Below, piece after piece: positions 24,653 through 33,224 of a DNA stretch of 38,921 nt (position 1 is its first letter; every line of letters starts with the position of its first letter). Both the position numbers and the translations under genes were made by a program. The notes beneath the pieces were generated by a model. The model was not told the DNA's origin. It saw only the letters and a program-made list of their open reading frames with translations, and searched no databases. The DNA comes from CAZOKO01 sp964580455 (GTDB taxonomy: Bacteria; Desulfobacterota; WTBG01), in assembly GCA_964580455.1 (NCBI GenBank), contig CAZOKO010000010.1, positions 1-38,921 on the forward strand, in the 5' to 3' direction.

Positions 24653-26419
24653 TTATTGAGTCGTTATTTGCACATCTTCCGGGCAAGGTTTAAGATTCAT
24701 GCCGTGGATAGAGCAGATAGGGATTTCTCCGATAAGTATATATTTCCCGCCGTTAGGACACTTAGAAAGCTTATGGGAAGGAAGATAAGTTTTTAGCTTT
24801 CTCATATCTAATGAGGTTTGATCTTCCAGAGTAAAACTATCTGTTATCCCCTTTTTTTTAAGAGTTAATAGCCCTTTTTTTATCTGGCAAAGGTTATTCA
24901 AGCAGGTTTCTTTCCAATATTCTTTCCTAAAACCATTATCTTTAAAATCCTTAAGAACAATCTTTGCTTCATTTAGTCCATCAAATATAAGCTGTGAACT
25001 CATAGTAGCTTGAGTGACAGCATCAATATAAGGATTAAATGGAAGGTTTTTAAGGATATCTTTTCCTAGAACACGTGATTCTATCTTTGTGAAATCCCTC
25101 TTGTTCCAGGAGGTATTCCCATATTTAGTTATGTGGATGGGATTAAAGGATACAAGGTACCCCTTATGATCTAGAATGTAGTAAAAGTGAATATCATGAC
25201 ATACATCACAGATACTGTACTTACTGACAAATCTTCCAAAAAGAGATGCCTCTGCATCTTTTGCATTTGCAAACCCCAGATAAATCATTTCACCGTTTTT
25301 CAGTTCTTTTACCCTAACCCTCTCTATTTTGTCATTTGCTTCCTTCATAGATTTCTGCATCAGTTCCAGGAGTTCTCCCTTTGTGAAATTTGGTCTGAGC
25401 TGGGAAATTTTTCCTCTCAGTAATTCTTCAGATCTGGCACGAGTTAAAGAGTCAGCCCGATAAACTATCCTTCCTGAATTATTGACAAGGCAGACAAGGG
25501 GATTTTCTGCAACTCCAAAACAACTTTTGAGAGTTCCCATGACATCTTCAATCAAAAAGATGTTGGATATCTTTTTTAACATTTCCAGTTCTTCTATAGA
25601 GAAAATATTATTAATAAAACCTGTGATGACTATTGAGAATCTTTCTTCAGTAATCAGAGAGAGAAGCACCTTCATCTGAGTTGCCGTATTTCTTATATCA
25701 TATTCGAGAGGGAAAGTGTTAAAAGAGGGGAAATAAATAAGCAGTCTTTTCTCTTCAAAGGGTTCAGCAGGGTATCTTGTCTTGAGGGTTTTGAGAAAAA
25801 TCTGAGGAACTTTATAGCCAGGTTCTACCCCTTCCATATCGTTTTTAAACAGTTCTTTTATTTTTTTCAAATACGTTTCGTAAGAAGTAATACCTCCTCT
25901 ATGATGGTAGAGGATATACAATTCCCCTGAAATATCTTTTCTAAGAAGGTACGTTTGGGGTGTCCCCTTGAGATTACCAAGGCAGTTAAACACCTCCTTT
26001 GAGGGATCGGCAATAATTGGATAGTATGCATTGAAGCTTTTTTTAAATCTGTTTATTTCTTTGGCATTATTGCCAACGGTAATACCCAGAATAGAAACCT
26101 TAGATTTGAGGGTCTTATCTGATTGCACCTTATCCCATAGCTGGTTAAAGACAGGTACCTGAAGTTGGCAGGTGTGACAGTAAACATTCAATAATTCAAT
26201 AATGATAACTTCAGAGGTAAAATTTTGAAGGGAGATTGTTTTTTCTGGTGATAACTGGAGAGTTTCCATCTCCTTTTTGTCTAGATTATTTTTCAGGCTG
26301 AATGGGGGAAAAGAATCTCCCACCATAACAGGAGCGCAATCTTTAGTCCAACCTGTGGATAAATTAAAAAGAACTATAAGAAGAGTAAGATTAGTAAAAA
26401 CGAGAATTCTTTTTGTCAT
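24653..26419 (-). CDS. Exported thioredoxin-fold/FMN-bind-like multi-domain redox protein
   Basis: A 588-residue protein with a signal peptide (1-25). Residues 30-195 form a TlpA/AhpC-like thioredoxin domain with active site CHTC (81-84) and GTPQTYLL. Residues 200-345 look like a second, cysteine-poor thioredoxin-like domain. Residues about 365-480 resemble an FMN-bind domain. They contain CDVCH (404-408), which has the form CxxCH of a haem-c site, and DAVTQATMSS (466-475), resembling the D-x-x-[ST]-G-A-T motif to which ApbE attaches FMN, with Q in place of G. The C-terminus has KCPNGGKYILIG and PICSIHGM (Cys 554 and 569), a cysteine motif also seen in pseudopilin-like proteins. I infer an extracytoplasmic electron-transfer role; the partner is unknown. 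Confidence 0.7.
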   Translation of the reverse strand: MTKRILVFTNLTLLIVLFNLSTGWTKDCAPVMVGDSFPPFSLKNNLDKKEMETLQLSPEKTISLQNFTSEVIIIELLNVYCHTCQLQVPVFNQLWDKVQSDKTLKSKVSILGITVGNNAKEINRFKKSFNAYYPIIADPSKEVFNCLGNLKGTPQTYLLRKDISGELYILYHHRGGITSYETYLKKIKELFKNDMEGVEPGYKVPQIFLKTLKTRYPAEPFEEKRLLIYFPSFNTFPLEYDIRNTATQMKVLLSLITEERFSIVITGFINNIFSIEELEMLKKISNIFLIEDVMGTLKSCFGVAENPLVCLVNNSGRIVYRADSLTRARSEELLRGKISQLRPNFTKGELLELMQKSMKEANDKIERVRVKELKNGEMIYLGFANAKDAEASLFGRFVSKYSICDVCHDIHFYYILDHKGYLVSFNPIHITKYGNTSWNKRDFTKIESRVLGKDILKNLPFNPYIDAVTQATMSSQLIFDGLNEAKIVLKDFKDNGFRKEYWKETCLNNLCQIKKGLLTLKKKGITDSFTLEDQTSLDMRKLKTYLPSHKLSKCPNGGKYILIGEIPICSIHGMNLKPCPEDVQITTQ

Positions 26420-26943
26420 CTTGTCAAAACACTTTGAAACTGATTAGTACCTGAACGAAAACCTGTTTTCGTCTTCAAGAAATTCGGAGTACGAAGCAAA
26501 TCGTCGAAAATTTAGGGATTCAGGAATTGAGGGATTTAGCAATTTTCTCAATTCGCAATTCCTAAATTCTCAAATTCCTCAATTCTATAGTTTGTTTCGG
26601 ATTTAGTCTGAACATAACTTTCCGTTCAGACACTGATTAGATAAAACCTACCTTTGGATATAAAATTAACGTGAATACAATAAGATGTCAAATTTAAAAA
26701 TAGAGAGACTATATGCTGAAAAGACTTTAGATACTGAAGATGATAGAAATATCGTTCTTTGAGATGGAATGAATTTCTAGATGAGAATAATACTCAAGAG
26801 AAAATGGTTGGTATATATGGCTTATTCTTTTATTTAACCTGTTGATTTACTTACTTATTTTTAATGCATGGATAAGTATTTACCCTAAAGTTTTTTAACT
26901 GTTTTATCGATAAGCAGTAATAAAGATTAAATTTCACGTTAAT
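26420..26943. other. Non-coding stretch upstream of the peptidase gene
   Basis: No gene seen. 26517-26586 holds an AATTCCTAAATTC-type repeat (also a partial copy near 24553-24592). A hairpin GTCTGAAC/GTTCAGAC lies at about 26609-26634 and a CGAAAAC/GTTTTCG stem near 26457-26472. The remainder is AT-rich and unassigned. Confidence 0.45.
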
Positions 26944-27076
26944 AGTTCACCGCAGAGGACGCAAAGATCGCAGAGAACATAGAAAAAACAAACAATTTTA
27001 TTTTAGCATGAATAAACTGTTATGGTTTTACCTTAACAACCTCTGCGTTCTCCGCGATCTCTGCGGTTAGCTGAAC
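26944..27076. repeat. Palindromic CACCGCAGAG element, copy B
   Basis: Begins AGTTCACCGCAGAG (26944) and ends CTCTGCGGTTAGCTGAACT (27076). Ends match copy A at 23492-23636, while the AT-rich centres differ. It sits about 45 bp before the peptidase ribosome binding site. Confidence 0.7.
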
Positions 27077-27130
27077 TTTTACAATTTCACAATTTGCAAA
27101 TGAAGTTCTCTTTTAAGAAGGAGGGTTTTT

Positions 27131-29023
27131 ATGCGTGTTATAGAATGTAAGAAAAGAGAAGTTGCTTCTATTTTGATTATGTGCCTGTTTCTGTGGGTAG
27201 GGACAGATGTTAACAGTGTTTCCGGTTGGGAGATTTATTCTTTACAGGCAAAATTGCAGGAGCAAGGTGCCAGATGGACGGCTGGAGAAACATCTTTATC
27301 ACATCTTACACCAGAGGAATTTAAACAGATGCTGGGTTTGAAGATTCACAAGCAGATTAAGGCAGTGTCCCCAACTTCAAGACCGTCAAGAACCGCAATA
27401 CCTTATGCAGTACCCTCTTCTATCGATTGGCGTGATTACGATGGAGAAAACTGGATTACTTCCATAAAAAATCAGCAGCAGTGCGGGAGTTGCTATTCCT
27501 TTGCAACACTTGGAACAATGGAAACTCTCATTAAGTTGGATCAGGGTGATCCTGATTTTGAAGTTGATCTTTCAGAACAGTATCTCGTTTCCTGCGGACC
27601 TTATGGCAACTATGGCGGTTATGACTATGGTGGTTGTATGGGAAATTATACGTATTATGTTGCTGATTTCCTGATGTCTACCGGTGTTCCTGATGAACCA
27701 TGTTTTCCCTACTATGTTGATCAGATAGAAGGCACTGAACCTTCTTGTGATAATGTATGTGATGATGTAGCGTCAAGGGTAGAAAAAATTACAGGCTGGG
27801 CTTATATAGCACCCCATGCGACGAACTACCTCCCTAATCCTGATCAAATTAAAGCAGTGCTTGTTGATAAACCGGTTCCCTGTGGAATGTTTACTTATGA
27901 AGATCTTCAGTATTATACTGGTGGTGTATATGAACCGTTACCTGATCAGGAGAGTTTAGGCGGTCACCTGGTACATATCATTGGCTATGATGACAGCCAG
28001 TCCTGCTGGATCGTTAAGAATAGCTGGGGTACTAATTGGGGTGAGAGTGGATTTTTCAGGATTGCATATAGCGAGACTTCTGAAAGTTCTTTGACTATGT
28101 TTGGACTCGAAGCACTCGATTTAGATTATGGAGAACAGGTTACTACTTCTACTACTACCACCACACCAATTTCCACTACGACTACTGTACCAGATACAAC
28201 AACTACCACTACAACTATCGAACCTGATGACATGCCCAATTTGATGCCCTGCACTCCTCCTGGATGGAGCCACCCGATTGTTCCGTCATCACAACAGGGG
28301 ACCAGCACCCATAATCCTGGAATTGATGTTCTTTATCCCAGTCCACAGAAGACCTATATTGACTTTGCCTTATGCAATGAAAACAATGGTGATGCTACAG
28401 ATTCTTTCACTGTTGTTTTCTATATTGATGGAGTCGAAGTATTTACTGCTGAAGTGGAAGATGTTCTTGAAGGGAAATCCTGTAAATCATGGGCAGACAA
28501 GCAATTCAGCCTTTCTAAAGGTGAGCACACACTTAAAATAGTGGTAGATGTTTATAATGAAGTGGTTGAAGCAGATGAGAATGATAATTTCCAGGAGATG
28601 ACTTTTACCTGGGAAGCTGCATTATGGCCTGGACTTTACAGGGAAATGTTTGGCGATAATTTTGCAGAAGAGGTTATTTTACTGAGAAATTTCAGAGATG
28701 AAATTTTGATAGCTGACAGGAAGTGGAGGCCTTATGTTGATATACTTTATAAGAACTCTTTTGAGATTGCTTCCTTGCTTTTAAAGGATGAGGATCTAAG
28801 GATGCACACAGCTGCTGTTATAAAGCAATTAATTCCTGAGTTGGTGTTCCTTTTAAACAATAAAGAAGCAATGATGTCTTCCCGAATGATTTCTTCAATT
28901 GAAACTTTATTGGATGAGTTTGAAGCGAAGGCAAGTCCGGGTGTGGAGATAACTATTAAAGGGGTAAAGAAAGAGTTTAGGAAAGGGGAGGCATTAAATC
29001 AATTTGGAATCAAGGTTGAGTAA
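27131..29023 (+). CDS. Exported papain-like (C1A) cysteine peptidase with CARDB-type domain
   Basis: A 630-residue protein with a signal peptide (about 1-32). The catalytic domain (95-330) has Gln115, Cys121 in QCGSCYSFA, His279 in GGHLVHIIGYDD and Asn297 in WIVKNSWGTNWGESG, so the papain triad is complete; the Trp after Cys is replaced by Tyr. Residues 340-370 form a Thr-rich linker. Residues 375-495 look like a CARDB adhesion-type beta domain (VVFYIDGVEV..., VVDVYNEVVEADENDN). The helical C-terminus (LLRNFRDEIL, ILYKNSFEIASLLLKDE) resembles the segment following CFI boxes, but no CFI box is present. AAGGAGG precedes ATG 27131. A secreted or surface protease is the natural reading; target unknown. 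Confidence 0.88.
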   Translation: MRVIECKKREVASILIMCLFLWVGTDVNSVSGWEIYSLQAKLQEQGARWTAGETSLSHLTPEEFKQMLGLKIHKQIKAVSPTSRPSRTAIPYAVPSSIDWRDYDGENWITSIKNQQQCGSCYSFATLGTMETLIKLDQGDPDFEVDLSEQYLVSCGPYGNYGGYDYGGCMGNYTYYVADFLMSTGVPDEPCFPYYVDQIEGTEPSCDNVCDDVASRVEKITGWAYIAPHATNYLPNPDQIKAVLVDKPVPCGMFTYEDLQYYTGGVYEPLPDQESLGGHLVHIIGYDDSQSCWIVKNSWGTNWGESGFFRIAYSETSESSLTMFGLEALDLDYGEQVTTSTTTTTPISTTTTVPDTTTTTTTIEPDDMPNLMPCTPPGWSHPIVPSSQQGTSTHNPGIDVLYPSPQKTYIDFALCNENNGDATDSFTVVFYIDGVEVFTAEVEDVLEGKSCKSWADKQFSLSKGEHTLKIVVDVYNEVVEADENDNFQEMTFTWEAALWPGLYREMFGDNFAEEVILLRNFRDEILIADRKWRPYVDILYKNSFEIASLLLKDEDLRMHTAAVIKQLIPELVFLLNNKEAMMSSRMISSIETLLDEFEAKASPGVEITIKGVKKEFRKGEALNQFGIKVE

Positions 29024-29051
29024 ATCACTCAACTGCTTAACCATTCATTTT

Positions 29052-29083
29052 AAAAGGCAGGGTTAGAAATAACCCTGCCTTTT
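29052..29083. terminator. Bidirectional intrinsic terminator
   Basis: A perfect 14-bp stem AAAAGGCAGGGTTA / TAACCCTGCCTTTT closes a GAAA loop, with flanking A and T runs. It lies between the convergent peptidase and dinG genes and can serve both. Confidence 0.92.
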
Positions 29084-29099
29084 AGTTTGTGAAAAGATG

Positions 29100-31037
29100 T
29101 TAAGGACGTTGATTAAATATCTTGTCAATATCGGAGAGGTTGCTCGTTGTTGGGCAGGGAGGAAGGCTGTTGAGAAATATTTTGCTGTAGCTTCTGGTGT
29201 GAAGTCTCTTGTCCAGTATGGAGAGAACACCACGGTCTTCCCTGTTTCTGATTAGCCGTCCCAAACCCTGTTTCAATGAAATAATAGCAGAGGGGATCTG
29301 GTAAGAAAAAAAAGCATTGCTCCCCTGAGATGTAATATATTCTATACGGGCTTCCACCATTGGATATGTAGGAGGATCGAAGGGGAGTTTATCAATGATG
29401 ACACAGCTTAAGGACTCACCCTGAACATCTACACCTTCCCAGAAGCTACTGGTTGCAAAGAGCACCGAGTGGATATCATCTTTAAACTGTTTTAGGAGGG
29501 TGGATTTGGGTTTTTCCCCCTGGAGAAGAGGTGTGAACAGCAACCTTTCTTTCAAATACTCATAGATCTTCAACATATTCTTGTAGCTGGTGAAAAGCAG
29601 GAAGGCCCTGCCAGAAGTGAGATTTAGTATGTTCTCTATTTCTTCTGCAGCCGTAAAGGCAAATGCTTCATGGCCAGGTTCGGGCAGGTGTTTGGGCAGG
29701 TAGAGGATAGCCTGTTTTTCATAGTCAAAGTTGGAGTCAAAGATGAATTCTTCCATGCCTTCTTTTTGTATTAGCCCCAACCTTTCTTTAAAGTATGTGA
29801 AGTTCTGATTGGTTGAGAGGGTGGCAGAGGTGAAGATAATAGTGTCTTTTCGCTCAAAAAGGTGCTGATTGAGCATTACTCCTGCTTCAATAGGAGAGGC
29901 GTTTAGAAAAATACCTTTTCCCTTAATTTCACACCAGTAGACATAGGCAGGGTCTTTCGCTTCTATGATGAAGGTAAGCTGCTGACTTATTTCCTGAGCC
30001 CTTCTGCTCAAAGCTTCAATCGACTCTGATTTGGAAGAGAGATTATTTAACATGCTGCTGATGGCTGTAAGTTTGTTAAGAATGGAGGCCAGCAAAGTCA
30101 GTACTTCTTTCTTGAGATGTTTCTGTCGAAGCCGATAGCGAGATTGTGAAGAATTGTGGGGCTTTCTTTCTAGCGGGGTAAAACAATGGAAAAAAACAGG
30201 GCAAAGTGTTTGCAGATTGTCTATGATAGCGTTGAATGGTTTCATTTTACAATGTGCTGCTTTAAGTTCTCTTATAGTATCTCTGATAAGTTCATCCAGG
30301 CGGTAATTGCTCACCGTGATGCCAAAGTAGTGAGTGGCAATTTCTTCAATCTGGTGTGACTCGTCAAAAACGAGTGCATCATGACTGGGGATAACTTCTC
30401 CATATCCTGTTGCCTTTAGCATCAGGTCGGCGAAAAAGAGGTGGTGGTTTACTATGATGATATCTGCTTTCTGGGCTTTTTGTTTTAGCAGGGTTAAGAA
30501 ACATTCCTTGAAATAGCTGCACTTTTGTCCCAGACATATATTGGCATCTGAACAGATTTCACCCCAGGCAGTATAGTCATCAGGGATATCTTCAAGCTCA
30601 GAACGGTCACCGGTGGTGGTGTTATAAACCCAGTGGCAGATATTCTCAAAATGTAAAATCTCAGCTGGAAACTGGAATGTAGGCTGGGATTTAAAGCGCT
30701 CAAATCTGTACAGGCAGAGATAGTTGTTGCGACCTTTCATGTAAGCCACACGAAATTTGAAAGGTAATATTTTTTGAAGTAGGGGTATATCTTTGTGATA
30801 GAGCTGTTCCTGGAGATTTTTGGTAGCTGTGGAGATGACTACTTTTTTTCTGCTTAGAATGGATGGAATCAGATAGGCAAGTGTTTTGCCCGTACCAGTT
30901 CCTGCCTCTGCTATCAGGTAGTGTTCTTCATTTAAAGCCTTTTCAACTGACTGAGCCATCGTCAGCTGTTCAGGTCTGAACTCAAAATTATTTATTGATT
31001 TTGCTAAAAGACCTTTCTTTCCAAAGATATCCTGCAC
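29100..31037 (-). CDS. dinG: DinG/XPD-family ATP-dependent DNA helicase
   Basis: A 645-residue superfamily 2 helicase. Walker A AEAGTGTGKT is at 43-52 and the DEAH-type box reads DESH at 225-228. Cysteines C108, C168, C173 and C179 lie in the spacing expected for the iron-sulfur cluster of this family. SFWEGVDVQGESL and QGLGRLIRNREDRG form the C-terminal helicase motifs. Such helicases unwind R-loops and forked DNA 5'-3'. The GTG start at 31037 has AAGGA upstream. No exonuclease domain is fused. Confidence 0.92.
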   Translation of the reverse strand: MQDIFGKKGLLAKSINNFEFRPEQLTMAQSVEKALNEEHYLIAEAGTGTGKTLAYLIPSILSRKKVVISTATKNLQEQLYHKDIPLLQKILPFKFRVAYMKGRNNYLCLYRFERFKSQPTFQFPAEILHFENICHWVYNTTTGDRSELEDIPDDYTAWGEICSDANICLGQKCSYFKECFLTLLKQKAQKADIIIVNHHLFFADLMLKATGYGEVIPSHDALVFDESHQIEEIATHYFGITVSNYRLDELIRDTIRELKAAHCKMKPFNAIIDNLQTLCPVFFHCFTPLERKPHNSSQSRYRLRQKHLKKEVLTLLASILNKLTAISSMLNNLSSKSESIEALSRRAQEISQQLTFIIEAKDPAYVYWCEIKGKGIFLNASPIEAGVMLNQHLFERKDTIIFTSATLSTNQNFTYFKERLGLIQKEGMEEFIFDSNFDYEKQAILYLPKHLPEPGHEAFAFTAAEEIENILNLTSGRAFLLFTSYKNMLKIYEYLKERLLFTPLLQGEKPKSTLLKQFKDDIHSVLFATSSFWEGVDVQGESLSCVIIDKLPFDPPTYPMVEARIEYITSQGSNAFFSYQIPSAIISLKQGLGRLIRNREDRGVLSILDKRLHTRSYSKIFLNSLPPCPTTSNLSDIDKIFNQRP

Positions 31038-31171
31038 TGATGAATTCCTTAGACTGTGGTTGATATTGCCTTTTTAGAGAATTATTATAGATAGATAGGG
31101 AGGGAAAGCAAGATTAAAAAATGCTTGCTCCCGCATGGCACATTTGTTACTATCAATTATATTTGCTTTAT

Positions 31172-31206
31172 ATTTTCTGCGTTGATCTGCGAAAATCTGC
31201 GTCCTA
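31172..31206. repeat. Solo CTGCGTT...CTGCGTCC repeat before argH
   Basis: Matches the right end of the nested element at 16714-16747 over about 34 bases with one or two differences. Only one arm is present here, so it is a solo end or decayed copy, lying inside the argH leader. Confidence 0.65.
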
Positions 31207-31226
31207 ACCTGCCAAAGAGGGAGATT

Positions 31227-32732
31227 ATGAAAATTGATAAATTGTGGGGATCACGGTTAAAAAAAGGTTCGGCTAAAGGCTTGCTTGAGTTTACCTCCGG
31301 TCGGGATGTGATGCAAACAAAGCCCTGTGATCAACGATTAATCCCCTATGATGTGTGGGGAAGCAAGGCGCATGTTATTATGCTGTGGAAGCAGGGATTG
31401 ATGACAAAAAAAGAGGTGCGAGGTGTTTTAAAAGGACTCAATAAAATAGAAGCCTCTTATCAAAAAGGTACATTCAGGGTGGATCCTTCTAAAGAAGATG
31501 TTCACAGCACGATTGAGAGCTATCTGATTAAGTACTTTGGCATGGAGTCAGCCGGGAGACTTCATGCTGGCCGGAGCAGAAATGATCAGGTGGCAGTTGA
31601 TATGAGGCTTTACCTTAGGGCTGAGGTATTGGAATATATCACCCTGTTATTAAACCTGATAGATTCCATGACAGCAGTTGCAAAAGCTCATGTCGACACT
31701 ATTATGCCTGGCTATACTCACCACCAGCCTGCGATGATTAGCTCATGGGGGCATCTCCTTTTCTCTTATGCAGTGTCTCTTGAAAGGGATGTCAGGAGAT
31801 TATTCAGCTGGTATGCCATGTTCAATATTAATCCCTTAGGTGGTGTTGCAGGTTATGGAACATCTCTGCCACTTGATCGAAATTTAACTGCCAGGTTGAT
31901 GGGATTTGACGGAGTTCATGAAAGCTCCATAGATCCCCCTCAAAATCGGTGGGAGCCGGAATTAGAGTTATGTTATGACATCTCAGTTATGATGAACCAT
32001 CTTAGTAATGTTGCCCAAACTCTATTAATACTGAGCACTTCGGAGTTTGGTATGGTTCAGATAGATGATGCCTATTGTACAGGTAGTTCAATAATGCCGC
32101 AGAAAAGAAATCCTGATCCTTTGGAGGTGATCAAAGGGAAGGCAGCCTATGCTCATGGTATGGTAATGGCAGTTCTCTCTTCAGGGAGATCGTTTTTTGC
32201 GGGTTATAACAGGGATTCTCAGTGGAGCAAATACCCGGTTATGGATATTATTGATGAGTGCAAACCTTCTCTTAATGTGATGGAGGAGATTGTAAGAACT
32301 CTCAGGTTTAATAAAAAAGCTGCATTAGAGCGGTGTGAGATGGCTTTTATTACTGCTACTGATGTAGTGGAGTGGCTGGTTCAAAAACATCATCTCCCAT
32401 TTCGAGAGGCTAAAATAATAGTAGAGAAGGCAGTGAAATATTCGGAAAAGGAAGGGAGTGAAAAGATTACTTTTGATTCACTGAAACAAGCGCTCAGCGA
32501 GATGAAGATAAAGCTAACGATTAAAGAGAAAGATGTTCAAGGATGCCAGATTCCAGAACGCATTTTAAAGGAAAGAAAAACGAAGGGAGGACCATCTCCT
32601 CATGTGCTGAAAGGGGAAGTTAAGCGGTTTCAAAAGGTTTTGCAACGGCATAGGGATTGGTTGAAGAAAAAGGTAGATCAAGTGAAAGAGGCACGATCAG
32701 AGGTTAGAAGGATAGTTAAGTCATTAATTTGA
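31227..32732 (+). CDS. argH: Argininosuccinate lyase
   Basis: A 501-residue member of the fumarase/aspartase superfamily that cleaves argininosuccinate to arginine and fumarate, the last step of arginine synthesis. The start of the core is LWGSRLKKGSAKGLLEFTSG. Central DVHSTIESYLI and GRLHAGRSRNDQVAVD form the substrate site, and GSSIMPQKRNPDPLEVIKGK is the family signature loop. The protein is about 40 residues longer than common ArgH, with a basic C-terminal extension (RHRDWLKKKVDQVKEARSEV). ATG 31227 follows GAGGGAG; an in-frame start at 31125 would translate repeat DNA and is rejected. Confidence 0.93.
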   Translation: MKIDKLWGSRLKKGSAKGLLEFTSGRDVMQTKPCDQRLIPYDVWGSKAHVIMLWKQGLMTKKEVRGVLKGLNKIEASYQKGTFRVDPSKEDVHSTIESYLIKYFGMESAGRLHAGRSRNDQVAVDMRLYLRAEVLEYITLLLNLIDSMTAVAKAHVDTIMPGYTHHQPAMISSWGHLLFSYAVSLERDVRRLFSWYAMFNINPLGGVAGYGTSLPLDRNLTARLMGFDGVHESSIDPPQNRWEPELELCYDISVMMNHLSNVAQTLLILSTSEFGMVQIDDAYCTGSSIMPQKRNPDPLEVIKGKAAYAHGMVMAVLSSGRSFFAGYNRDSQWSKYPVMDIIDECKPSLNVMEEIVRTLRFNKKAALERCEMAFITATDVVEWLVQKHHLPFREAKIIVEKAVKYSEKEGSEKITFDSLKQALSEMKIKLTIKEKDVQGCQIPERILKERKTKGGPSPHVLKGEVKRFQKVLQRHRDWLKKKVDQVKEARSEVRRIVKSLI

Positions 32733-32741
32733 TTTTGTGAA

Positions 32742-32775
32742 GTTAACCGCTAAGACGCAAAGGACACAAATTGAT
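32742..32775. repeat. Short TTAACCGC...GACGCAAAGG repeat end
   Basis: AGTTAACCGCTAAGACGCAAAGG resembles ends of the CACCGCAGAG element family but has no inverted partner downstream. No gene is supported from here to 32997. Confidence 0.4.
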
Positions 32776-32997
32776 AAGAATTCCCTTTTTGATGGGGTAA
32801 GCATAGGGATAATTAAACTTGTGTGTCAAGAAAAAACCACAACAAGATGTAAGACTATATCTTGTTCGTCATTTGAGAGAAAATTGAGAGAGGGTGATCA
32901 GGAAGAGGATAACGAAAAATTTAAGACCGATGAGGTATTTTTATGTAAACCCTGGCTTCGCTCGGGCAGGCTTCTCCTGTTTTCCCTGTGGCCTTTT

Positions 32998-33215
32998 TTA
33001 CACATAAGATTCAAAGGGGTAATCGGGATCGCTATAGTCATCATCCCAGGGTAGGATTTGAGAATGAGAGCAGTCTTCTTCACCGGGTGGGGAATGTATT
33101 TTGGGAAGAGGTCTTTTTTTAACATTCCAGAGTACGAGGTGTTCCAGGTCCTTGGTATAAGCTCCAAAAGGATAATCAGGGTCTTAGAATAATCATCATA
33201 CCAAGGAAAATCTTA
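32998..33215 (-). pseudogene. Decayed coding remnant with a duplicated DDYSDPDYPF motif
   Basis: From 33183 to a TAA at 32998 an open frame of 61 codons has no start. It reads DPDYPFGAYTKDLEHLVL near its beginning and PWDDDYSDPDYPFESYV at its end. Just upstream, another frame (33212 down) gives DFPWYDDYS. Together they suggest two copies of a PW-[YD]-DDYS-DPDYPF unit, the first split by a frameshift. It follows the frameshifted gene at 33225 on the same strand. Family not recognised. Confidence 0.45.
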
Positions 33216-33224
33216 GATAGTACC

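Noticed and set aside
28141..28220. ACT/ACC repeats as a CRISPR or tandem repeat array
   Set aside because: They encode a threonine-rich linker in frame within the peptidase; there are no spacers or repeat units.
31125..31226. Upstream start for argH
   Set aside because: The extra 34 residues translate a dispersed repeat, and the ribosome binding site GAGGGAG fits ATG 31227.
32737..33054. Plus-strand frame of 105 codons after argH
   Set aside because: It begins inside repeat sequence, has no Shine-Dalgarno, and overlaps better minus-strand coding signal.
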